Below, piece by piece: positions 1-5,305 of a DNA stretch of 6,189 nucleotides. The DNA lies in the NCBI GenBank assembly GCA_050186055.1, contig JBFWYV010000289.1, positions 1 through 6,189 of the forward strand, in the 5' to 3' direction. The translations under genes and the position numbers were made by a program. The notes under the pieces are model-generated. The model saw only the letters and a list, made by a program, of their open reading frames with translations, was not told where the DNA came from and ran no database searches. This DNA comes from CAMDPA01 sp050186055 (GTDB taxonomy: Bacteria > Pseudomonadota > Alphaproteobacteria > Rhizobiales > Hyphomicrobiaceae). Every line of letters begins with the position of its first letter. Within the stretch, counting starts at the first letter, position 1.

Positions 1-38
1 AGGGCACGAACGGCTGCCCATTGGCTTACACTCTTGGA

Positions 39-974
39 ATGGATTCACGAAGCAATCGCAAGCCGCGGACCAGTAAGGGCATCTCGCGCCCGGCCCGCGC
101 CCCTCGTCAACGCCTCCAAGCCGATCAGGCGTTGACGGACAGCGGCTCGGGGCCGCAAGAATGGATGGACGGAGACGACACCCAGCTGGTCGCTTCAGTG
201 ATACGAGCCCTTCGCCTGCTCAACGCTTTTCGGTCCGGAGAAAGCGCTTTAGGGAATGCGGAACTGGCGGAACGCACGCAGATGACCAAGCCCACGGTAT
301 CGCGCTTGGCCTATACCCTGGCGCGCTGCGGATATCTCAGCTTCAAACCGCGCTTTCGAGTCTACGGGCTGGGCCCAAGTGCATTGGCGCTAGGGCAGGT
401 GGCGTTGACTTCGTTGGATGTGCGGCAACAGGCCAAGCCCTTGATGCAGGAATTGGCCCGGCAGGCGGATTTCAATGTAGGGCTCGGGACCCGTGAGGGC
501 GACCTTATGGTCTACACCGATACCTACGAAGGTGAGGCGTTGGTGGGGCTCAGACTTTTTGCCGGGTCTCGCATTCCCATCATCACGTCAGCGATGGGGC
601 GCGCATATCTGTCCGGCATCAACGAAGACGAGCGTGAAGCGCTCCTCAGACGGCTTCGCCCGCGGTATGGCGATGAATGGGCTGGCTTGGAGCGGGCGGT
701 ACTGCAGGCAGTCAAGGAAGTGGAACGGTTCGGGTTCTGTGTCAGCGCCGGTGATTGGAGAAAGGATATTCACGGCGTAGGGGCTCCGGTTCGCAACTCC
801 ATGAGCGGAACCATCTACGCGCTGAACCTCGGGGGGCCAGCCTACCTTCTGCCTTCGAACCTCCTGTACGAGGAATTGGGGCCGAGGCTTGCTCAAATGG
901 CTCAGAAGGTCGAGAGCGCTCTGGCACCGAAAGCATCGCCCATTCCGGAAGAGCGCGACGCTTCTTCCATCTAG
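39..974 (+). CDS. IclR-family transcriptional regulator
   Basis: DNA-binding regulator, probably sensing a small aromatic or organic-acid metabolite; the ligand is not readable from sequence. Counting from ATG 39 (311 aa), residues about 48-102 form the winged helix-turn-helix: a first helix around RALRLLNAF, then NAELAERTQM and a recognition helix TKPTVSRLAYTLARCGYL (about 83-100), followed by a wing ending YGLG. The rest is the IclR effector-binding domain, with the typical late block GFCVSAGDWRKDIHGVGAPV (about 232-251) and then an ALNLGGPA strand. The first ~42 residues are Arg/Pro/Ser-rich and probably disordered. Start is uncertain: the frame has no stop back to base 3, TTG 21 and ATG 165 (269 aa, nearer the usual family length) are alternatives, and none has a convincing Shine-Dalgarno. 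The gene converges on the Bug gene downstream. Family call is secure; control of the neighbouring cluster is inference. Confidence 0.9.
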   Translation: MDSRSNRKPRTSKGISRPARAPRQRLQADQALTDSGSGPQEWMDGDDTQLVASVIRALRLLNAFRSGESALGNAELAERTQMTKPTVSRLAYTLARCGYLSFKPRFRVYGLGPSALALGQVALTSLDVRQQAKPLMQELARQADFNVGLGTREGDLMVYTDTYEGEALVGLRLFAGSRIPIITSAMGRAYLSGINEDEREALLRRLRPRYGDEWAGLERAVLQAVKEVERFGFCVSAGDWRKDIHGVGAPVRNSMSGTIYALNLGGPAYLLPSNLLYEELGPRLAQMAQKVESALAPKASPIPEERDASSI

Positions 975-991
975 CCGTCAGATCTCGCCGG

Positions 992-1025
992 TTGCTTCCT
1001 GCAAATTCAGTCGTGCAGGAGGCAA
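992..1025. terminator. Hairpin between convergent genes, probable bidirectional terminator
   Basis: TTGCTTCCTGCA (992-1003) pairs with TGCAGGAGGCAA (1014-1025). This gives a 12-bp stem with a single G-T wobble around a 10-nt loop, 17 bp after the iclR stop and 56 bp past the end of the convergent Bug gene. No T-run follows on either strand, so it is not a textbook intrinsic terminator. The position and stem length still make a terminator or 3'-end-protecting hairpin the best reading. Confidence 0.5.
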
Positions 1026-1081
1026 GGTCGACCGCCGCCCGTTGCACGGTTCGGACGACGTTGATATCCGGCCCGAAAGGA

Positions 1082-2089
1082 CTATTGCGGCTTGATACCC
1101 AATTTGTTCAAGGACCTCGCCGTCGAATCGTAGTCCGCGCGCCATACCGCTGTTGCTTCAGAGCTTCCAATCCCGATCACTGGATAGTCATTGGAGCGGA
1201 AAAACTCGATCAGTGGTCCATAGGTCCGAACTACGGTGGCGAGTTCCTTCTCCAGCCGCTCCAGATGTGTCGGAGGCGCGCCGGCCCGCACGAAAACTCC
1301 GATCCAGGCCCTGAGATCCAATCCGGGGGCGAATTCCGAAACCCGAGGCACGTCGGGCATACTCGGCAACCGGCTGCGCCCGGTTACCGCTAGCGGCACG
1401 AGCTTTCCAGCCTGGACGAGAGGTCTGGCACCGGCCAGAGTCAGCAACCCCGCGTCCAGCTGGTTCCCCATCAACGCGATGGCTACATCCGCCTCGCCGC
1501 GGTAAGTCACCAGGTTGAAGTCGACACTCGAAATCGCCTTCAGCTCCTGAAACGCAATCTGGTTCGCGAGGCTGATGATGCCCATGTTGACCGCGCCAGG
1601 GCGATCGTGCCCGGCCTTGAATAGCGCGCTGGCATCGCCGATCGTTCCCCCGGGCGGTGCGGCGATGAGCAGAGGAACCTCGGTCACCTGCGACAGGAGA
1701 ACGAAATCCTTCAGGGCGTCATAGCCGAGTCCTTTCGTCGTGAGGGGCATTACCGTCACTCCCGCTTCGGTGGCAATGGCCAGCGTGTGGCTATCGGCAT
1801 TACGCTGCCTGAGCTCGCCGAAGACGACGGCGCCCGAACCTCCCGGTTTGTTCTCGACTACGACTTGCCGGCCCAACCGCTCGCTCAAGCCTTGTGCCAG
1901 CAAGCGTGCCAGCCGGTCCGCGCCGCCTCCGGGGGGATAGGCAACGAGGAGGGATATGTTCTTGGATGGAAACGTCTCTTGCGCATTCGCACCTTCGCCC
2001 GGGCCGAGGATGGCCATTGGCATCAAAGCCGCGCACAGGAGGCCACGCCGGATCCAAGCTTGTGGGGTGGAGTTTTGTGAGATTGGCAT
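1082..2089 (-). CDS. Bug/TctC-family periplasmic solute-binding protein (Bug protein 1)
   Basis: Extracytoplasmic solute receptor of the tripartite tricarboxylate transporter / Bordetella uptake gene family; relatives bind carboxylates, amides or aromatic acids. From ATG 2089 the protein is 335 aa, normal for the family. It has a signal peptide (IRR, then LLCAALMPMAIL, cleavage likely after ANA at about residue 36), the family ligand loop YPPGGGADRLAR (51-62) and VVVENKPGGSG (76-86). The frame is open up to 2125, but ATG 2089 is chosen because AAGGAG lies 8 nt upstream and the signal peptide then starts normally. It is the last gene of the leftward cluster, 53 bp after Bug protein 2. Oddity: the usual segment after the ENRPG block (VAKAPPDGYTLL type) is degraded here to roughly GELRQRNADSHTLAI, so it is a divergent paralogue. 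No TctA/TctB membrane subunits are in the window. The ligand is unknown. Confidence 0.92.
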   Translation of the reverse strand: MPISQNSTPQAWIRRGLLCAALMPMAILGPGEGANAQETFPSKNISLLVAYPPGGGADRLARLLAQGLSERLGRQVVVENKPGGSGAVVFGELRQRNADSHTLAIATEAGVTVMPLTTKGLGYDALKDFVLLSQVTEVPLLIAAPPGGTIGDASALFKAGHDRPGAVNMGIISLANQIAFQELKAISSVDFNLVTYRGEADVAIALMGNQLDAGLLTLAGARPLVQAGKLVPLAVTGRSRLPSMPDVPRVSEFAPGLDLRAWIGVFVRAGAPPTHLERLEKELATVVRTYGPLIEFFRSNDYPVIGIGSSEATAVWRADYDSTARSLNKLGIKPQ

Positions 2090-2097
2090 ACGTAGGT

Positions 2098-2103
2098 CTC
2101 CTT
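2098..2103 (-). promoter_or_regulatory. Shine-Dalgarno AAGGAG of Bug protein 1
   Basis: On the minus strand AAGGAG is followed by 8 nt and ATG 2089. It decides the start in favour of the internal ATG over the frame's first ATG at 2125, which would put a hydrophilic stretch before the signal peptide. Confidence 0.75.
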
Positions 2104-2142
2104 GCTGGCGGATGATCACGAGCACGTCGCGCGGATACTCAT

Positions 2143-3126
2143 CTATTCGACTTTGATGCCCAGACGCCGGATGGCGTCGCCATAGCGCTTGGCATCACTC
2201 TCCAGCAGCGCGCCGAAGGCAGCGGGATCGCCGCCACCGGGTTCGACAGCCAGGCTCGCCAGGCGCTGCTTCACGTCGGCCTTGTCGAGCGCGGCGTTCA
2301 GTTCCTTGTTCAAGCGGTCGATCACCGGCGCGGGCGTTCCGGCAGGCGCCAGCACGCCGAACCAGCCCATGACATCGAAGTTCGGCACCGCCAGCTCGGC
2401 GACGGTGGGCACGGCCGGAAAGATCGTCGAACGCACCTTGCTGGTGACCGCCAGCAGGCGCAATTTGCCGCCCTGAATGTGCGGCATGGCGCTCGCGGGG
2501 ATGTCGAAGCCGAAGTCCACCTCGCCAGCCAGCAGCGCGTTCAATGCGGGGGCGTTTCCCTTGTACGGAATCATCTGCATCTCGATCTTGGCCTCGCTCT
2601 TGAGGAATTCCGCCGCGAGGCTGGTGGTGGTTGCGCCGGCGGCCCCGGCTGCGTAGTTCAACTTGCCGGGTGACTTGCGCGCCTGGTCGAGCACCTCCGA
2701 CAGACGGTGGAAGGGGCCGGTGGCGGGCGCGACGATCACTATCGGGGTGGCCCCGACCTTCGCAACCGGCGCGAAGTCCTTGATCGGGTCGTAACTCAGT
2801 TTTGGATAGAGCGCACCGCTTCCCGCATGGGCGCTCGACGCGAAGAGAAGATGATGACCATCCGCCGGTGCCTTGGCCACCGCAGCGGCGGCGATGGTGC
2901 CACTCGCACCCGGCCGGTTCTCGATGACCACGGGATGCCCCAGGCTGGCCCACAGCTTTTCGGCCATGGCCCTGGCCAGGATGTCGGCCGAGCCGCCGGG
3001 CGGAAAGCCTACGATGAGCTTGATCGGCTGATTGGGATACGCCGCCTGTGCGTTGGCAGTCGACGCAGCGATGGCGGTGGCCAACGCGAATACGGTGTGG
3101 GTGAGGAGGCGAAGAGTCGACGGCAT
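2143..3126 (-). CDS. Bug/TctC-family periplasmic solute-binding protein (Bug protein 2)
   Basis: Second periplasmic receptor of the Bug family, 327 aa from ATG 3126. A classic Sec signal peptide covers residues 1-26 (hydrophobic TVFALATAIAAS, cleavage after ANA). The mature protein begins QAAYPNQPIKLIVGFPPGG, with the ligand loop GFPPGGSADILAR (40-52), then VVIENRPGASG (66-76) and VAKAPADGHHLLF (83-95), all close to the family consensus. Later hallmarks are YDPIKDFAPVA, the LLAGEVDFGFD strand and a C-terminal GIKVE-type end. The start is chosen for AGGAG 6 nt upstream and the signal peptide, not the longer frame to 3249. It precedes Bug protein 1 by 53 bp and follows the NmrA-like gene after a 209-bp gap, so it may also have its own promoter. 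It is much closer to the family consensus than Bug protein 1, which argues against a recent tandem duplication. The ligand is unknown. Confidence 0.95.
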   Translation of the reverse strand: MPSTLRLLTHTVFALATAIAASTANAQAAYPNQPIKLIVGFPPGGSADILARAMAEKLWASLGHPVVIENRPGASGTIAAAAVAKAPADGHHLLFASSAHAGSGALYPKLSYDPIKDFAPVAKVGATPIVIVAPATGPFHRLSEVLDQARKSPGKLNYAAGAAGATTTSLAAEFLKSEAKIEMQMIPYKGNAPALNALLAGEVDFGFDIPASAMPHIQGGKLRLLAVTSKVRSTIFPAVPTVAELAVPNFDVMGWFGVLAPAGTPAPVIDRLNKELNAALDKADVKQRLASLAVEPGGGDPAAFGALLESDAKRYGDAIRRLGIKVE

Positions 3127-3132
3127 GTTTGT

Positions 3133-3157
3133 CTCCTGGGTTGCATGTGGCAACAGG
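3133..3157 (-). promoter_or_regulatory. Shine-Dalgarno of Bug protein 2 with a possible overlapping hairpin
   Basis: AGGAG (plus-strand CTCCT, 3133-3137) sits 6 nt before ATG 3126. Just upstream on the minus strand, CCT-GTTGC, a 5-nt loop, then GCAAC-cc-AGG can pair (3135-3157), which would hide three of the five ribosome-binding bases. The SD is firm; a regulatory role for the hairpin is speculative, since the stem is only 5+3 bp with a 2-nt bulge. Confidence 0.5.
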
Positions 3158-3223
3158 CCATGCGAGTGAAAGTCGGGGGAGCTCGGTAAGGGACGATCTG
3201 GCCGTCTCCCACAACGGATCAGG

Positions 3224-3245
3224 AGCTCCAGGCCGCAGGCCAGCT
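3224..3245. repeat. Imperfect inverted repeat in the gap between NmrA-like and Bug 2 genes
   Basis: AGCT-CCA-GGCC, spacer GCA, GGCC-AGCT gives an 8-bp stem interrupted by a 3-nt bulge. It lies about 90 bp past the NmrA-like stop. It could slow or end transcription before Bug protein 2, but no T-run follows on the minus strand. The rest of the 209-bp gap (3127-3335) shows no gene and no clear promoter hexamers. Confidence 0.3.
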
Positions 3246-3335
3246 TCAATCAAAGGTCAACGCGGAATTGAGCGCCGCATCACAGCGGTGACGAGCATGG
3301 GTGTAGACGGGCTGAGCCGGCGACACCGTTCGGCC

Positions 3336-4217
3336 TCATCGGAAGAGGTCGATACTCTCGTCGAGATAGTCGTCGTAGCACCGCGGTTGGTGGCCCGTCC
3401 AGTCCGCTATCGCGGTGCTAAGGATCTCGGGGTCTGAATTCCTCGAGTTGTAGTTTCGCCAGACCGTGATCAAGATTTCAGCGCGTTGTCGTTTCCCGAC
3501 CCTGGAAAAGTTTTCGATGACCTCTTGTTCGCTGATCAAGTTGTATTTGATCTCGCGTCCCAGCCGCGTCGATAGCAACCTGGCACATTCCGGATAGGTC
3601 AGTTGCTGCGGCCCGTGAATCACCACCGTCTCCCCTTTGTGTTCACCACGCGCGAGGATTTCCGCGGCCACGTCCACCACATCGCGGAGGTCGACCATGT
3701 AGATACCGACGTCCGGTTCGACGATTGAAGAAATACTGCTGTGCGTCCGCACCTCGTCGCAGAATGCTGCTCCCATGGTTTGCATGAACGTCCGCGGTTG
3801 CAGGATCGTGTGTGGCACGCCGCTATCCCTCAGATGATTCTCGATGGCGTGATGCGCGCGGCTGAACCACAAGGACGCATCGGCCGCTGCAGTCCAAACC
3901 GATAGCTTCGTGATGCCTGCGACGCCAACCTCGCGCGCAAGATCCACGAGATGCTGCTGGACTTCGATCATGTCGTCGGCGATGGGCGTCAGCAGGAAGA
4001 CCTGATCGACGTTCCTGAGGAACTGCCTCATGTCATCGTCGTTCTTGAAGTTACCCATCCGGGTCTCGACATACGGTAGGTCCACCTTCTTGGCCATCTC
4101 GGGCCGGTGGACCAGCGCGCGGGTTGGCAGTCCCTTATCGCTCAGTCTCCTGATCAGCAAGCTGCCCACTATGCCCGTGGCTCCAATTACGCCAATCATC
4201 GGCTTTCTCCTTGCCAT
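3336..4217 (-). CDS. NmrA-like NAD(P)-binding protein (atypical SDR)
   Basis: Rossmann-fold protein of the NmrA / atypical SDR group, which holds both NADPH-dependent reductases (quinone oxidoreductase 2 type) and redox-sensing regulators. The N-terminal nucleotide loop is GATGIVG (residues 12-18, GxxGxxG) after the first strand MIGVI. A basic VHRPE at the end of strand 2 suggests NADP preference. LTPIADDM follows strand 4, then KLSVWTAAADA, and the family-typical AHHAIENHLRDSGVPHTILQ (121-140) leads into PRTFMQTM. There is no YxxxK catalytic pair in the usual place, normal for this group. The 293 aa is the usual length. Two starts are possible: ATG 4217 (AGGAG, 5-nt spacer) and ATG 4199 (AAGGAG, 7-nt spacer). 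The gene begins 8 bp after the imidase-like gene, so the two are surely co-transcribed. Its base composition looks lower in GC than the Bug genes. Substrate unknown. Confidence 0.88.
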   Translation of the reverse strand: MARRKPMIGVIGATGIVGSLLIRRLSDKGLPTRALVHRPEMAKKVDLPYVETRMGNFKNDDDMRQFLRNVDQVFLLTPIADDMIEVQQHLVDLAREVGVAGITKLSVWTAAADASLWFSRAHHAIENHLRDSGVPHTILQPRTFMQTMGAAFCDEVRTHSSISSIVEPDVGIYMVDLRDVVDVAAEILARGEHKGETVVIHGPQQLTYPECARLLSTRLGREIKYNLISEQEVIENFSRVGKRQRAEILITVWRNYNSRNSDPEILSTAIADWTGHQPRCYDDYLDESIDLFR

Positions 4218-4228
4218 GCACGCTCCTA
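4207..4228 (-). promoter_or_regulatory. Stop/Shine-Dalgarno overlap and second ribosome site at the NmrA-like start
   Basis: On the minus strand the imidase-like gene's TAG stop (4226-4228) forms part of TAGGAG, the ribosome site for ATG 4217. This arrangement favours translational coupling. A second, stronger AAGGAG (4207-4212) lies inside the first codons, 7 nt before ATG 4199. The six residues between the starts (MARRKP) may therefore be leader rather than protein. Confidence 0.6.
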
Positions 4229-5104
4229 GAACAGGCCAAGCTTGCGGATGTGCGCGATGGCCTCGTTGCGAGTTCCCAGCCAGAGGTCGTCGGCCCCCTT
4301 AGCCATCGCAAGCAGTTTCTCGTACGCACTCATCCCCAGCGGGCGGCAGAACACGTGCGAGTGGATCGTCGGGTAGATGCAGGCGGCACCTGGCTCGACG
4401 TTCCTGCAGTAGTCCAGCCAGTCTTCGAACAGTTCGACGAACTGACGCGGCGACTGGCCATGCCGGAGGTACACCGGGAGATCGTTGATCTCCATCGCGC
4501 TGGGGAAGGCGATGATGGAGCAGTCGCCGAAGTCGACCTTGTACGGAAGGTCGTCGTTGAGCGTGTCGCCGTGCCACACGTAGCCCTCCATTGCCAGCAG
4601 GCGAGGAGTGAGGCGGCTGGGAGTGCCACGCGGGCTGCCCCAGCCCACCGGGCGCTCCCCGGTGGCCTCGAAGATCGCGTTCGTGGTGCGGCGGATGTTG
4701 TCGATCTCGTCCTCTTCCTTCATCAGGGCGGGAACGTAGTCCATTGCCCAGGAGTGGGCGACGATCTCGTGGCCCGCCTGCGCGATATCGCGCACGATGC
4801 TCGCGTGCTGGTGAGCGACGAGCCCGCTCACGAGGAAGGTGCCCCGCACCCCATGGCGTTCATACGCCCGCAGCACGCGCTGGATGCCCCGCCGGTGACC
4901 GTATTCCGCAAAACTGAGTGCGTTCGTGTCCACGACACCCCCGGCCAGCGGGTTGCCCATCGGCCCGATGGCTGGCCATTTGCCGTCGCTCCACCATTCA
5001 AAGGCAACGCGGAAGAACACGCCGAGGCGCTTGTTGCCTGGCCAGAGGAAATCGGCGGGCAGGTGCGTCTCTCGGGCGCCACCGTGGGGATCGCTTGAGT
5101 ACAT
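4226..5104 (-). CDS. PuuE/cyclic-imidase-like enzyme, polysaccharide deacetylase superfamily
   Basis: Cytoplasmic NodB-fold (carbohydrate esterase 4 superfamily) protein of the branch holding metal-independent allantoinase PuuE and bacterial cyclic imide hydrolases; these open C-N rings rather than deacetylate sugars. No signal peptide is present, and 292 aa is the right length for that branch. Visible blocks: LGVFFRVAFEWW (27-38), where the branch has Glu (E36) instead of the deacetylase Asp pair; HGVRGTFLVSG (84-94); GHEIVAHSW (111-119); GWGSPRGTPS (154-163); HGDTLNDDLPY (178-188); and IHSHVFCRP near the C-terminus (247-255). The deacetylase metal motif HSxxH is broken (His117, but Met121 at the second His position), in keeping with a metal-free mechanism. 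The start has AAGGA 6 nt upstream. First gene of the leftward cluster. Exact substrate (allantoin, hydantoin, succinimide-like or other) cannot be told; a sugar deacetylase role is unlikely. Confidence 0.88.
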   Translation of the reverse strand: MYSSDPHGGARETHLPADFLWPGNKRLGVFFRVAFEWWSDGKWPAIGPMGNPLAGGVVDTNALSFAEYGHRRGIQRVLRAYERHGVRGTFLVSGLVAHQHASIVRDIAQAGHEIVAHSWAMDYVPALMKEEDEIDNIRRTTNAIFEATGERPVGWGSPRGTPSRLTPRLLAMEGYVWHGDTLNDDLPYKVDFGDCSIIAFPSAMEINDLPVYLRHGQSPRQFVELFEDWLDYCRNVEPGAACIYPTIHSHVFCRPLGMSAYEKLLAMAKGADDLWLGTRNEAIAHIRKLGLF

Positions 5105-5136
5105 GAAATTTCCTTCTGGTTCGTCTCACTACAAGT

Positions 5137-5163
5137 ACGAAACTCATTTTCGTGTATATTTCG
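5137..5163. promoter_or_regulatory. Operator-like array of CGAAA/TTTCG half-sites
   Basis: ACGAAA-CTCAT-TTTCGT (5137-5153) is a perfect 6-bp inverted repeat with a 5-bp spacer. A further TTTCG follows at 5159-5163. The three half-sites have centres at 5140, 5150 and 5161, so they are 10 and 11 bp apart and lie on one face of the helix. The array covers the -10 region of the leftward promoter, as expected for a repressor site. The bound protein is unknown; the IclR-family protein at the left of the window is a candidate. Confidence 0.5.
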
Positions 5164-5175
5164 AGTACCTGTCAA
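5146..5175 (-). promoter_or_regulatory. Sigma-70-like promoter of the leftward cluster
   Basis: On the minus strand a perfect TTGACA -35 (5170-5175) is separated by 18 bp from GAAAAT (5146-5151), a 4/6 match to the -10 consensus. Transcription would begin near 5139, giving a leader of about 35 nt before ATG 5104, with the ribosome site in it. The weak -10 and slightly long spacer suggest a need for activation or strict control. Confidence 0.5.
5155..5160 (+). promoter_or_regulatory. Possible -10 box for the rightward SDR-like gene
   Basis: TATATT matches the -10 consensus at 5 of 6 bases and lies between the CGAAA/TTTCG half-sites, but no good -35 is found 16-18 bp upstream. If used, the leader would be about 140 nt and the two divergent promoters would overlap. 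No better rightward promoter was seen between 5176 and 5290. Confidence 0.25.
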
Positions 5176-5305
5176 CACCGACGTCTCGCGACTCACCTGC
5201 ACGTTGATCGATGAGGAACGTGGGGCAAGGTGGTGGCACTCGCGAGCGCTGTCGAAACGGCTTTGACGCCTGGCAGGCCAGCATTTGACTAGGAGAGGCA
5301 GGTAG

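Noticed and set aside
755..1393. Plus-strand 212-codon frame spanning the iclR end, the hairpin and the Bug 1 tail
   Set aside because: Crosses two real gene ends in opposite directions and has no motif or ribosome site, so it is a chance frame.
2195..3253. Minus-strand 352-codon frame overlapping Bug protein 2
   Set aside because: Arg/Gly/His-rich out-of-frame translation. The overlapping frame has the signal peptide and all Bug motifs.
4211..5098. Plus-strand open frame of 295 codons opposite the imidase-like gene
   Set aside because: Almost exactly mirrors the real gene, has no domain-like motifs, and the minus-strand frame carries all the family blocks plus a good ribosome site.
4226..5104. 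Reading the deacetylase-fold gene as cell-wall or exopolysaccharide modification
   Set aside because: No signal peptide or membrane segment, the metal motif is lost, and the sequence pattern and length match the PuuE/imidase branch.
5105..5112. GAAATTTC palindrome just before the imidase-like start
   Set aside because: It partly overlaps the ribosome site and spacer and is only 8 bp long, so it is likely incidental.
5185..5246. Repeated CTCGCGA (5185-5191 and 5239-5245), the second within the palindrome CTCGCGAG
   Set aside because: Seven bases in GC-rich DNA, only one copy palindromic to 8 bp, and no link to promoter elements. Too weak to call an operator pair.
5263..5291. TTGACG with TGACTA 17 bp later as a promoter for the SDR-like gene
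   Set aside because: The -10 match is poor and it directly abuts the Shine-Dalgarno at 5291, leaving no room for a leader containing it.
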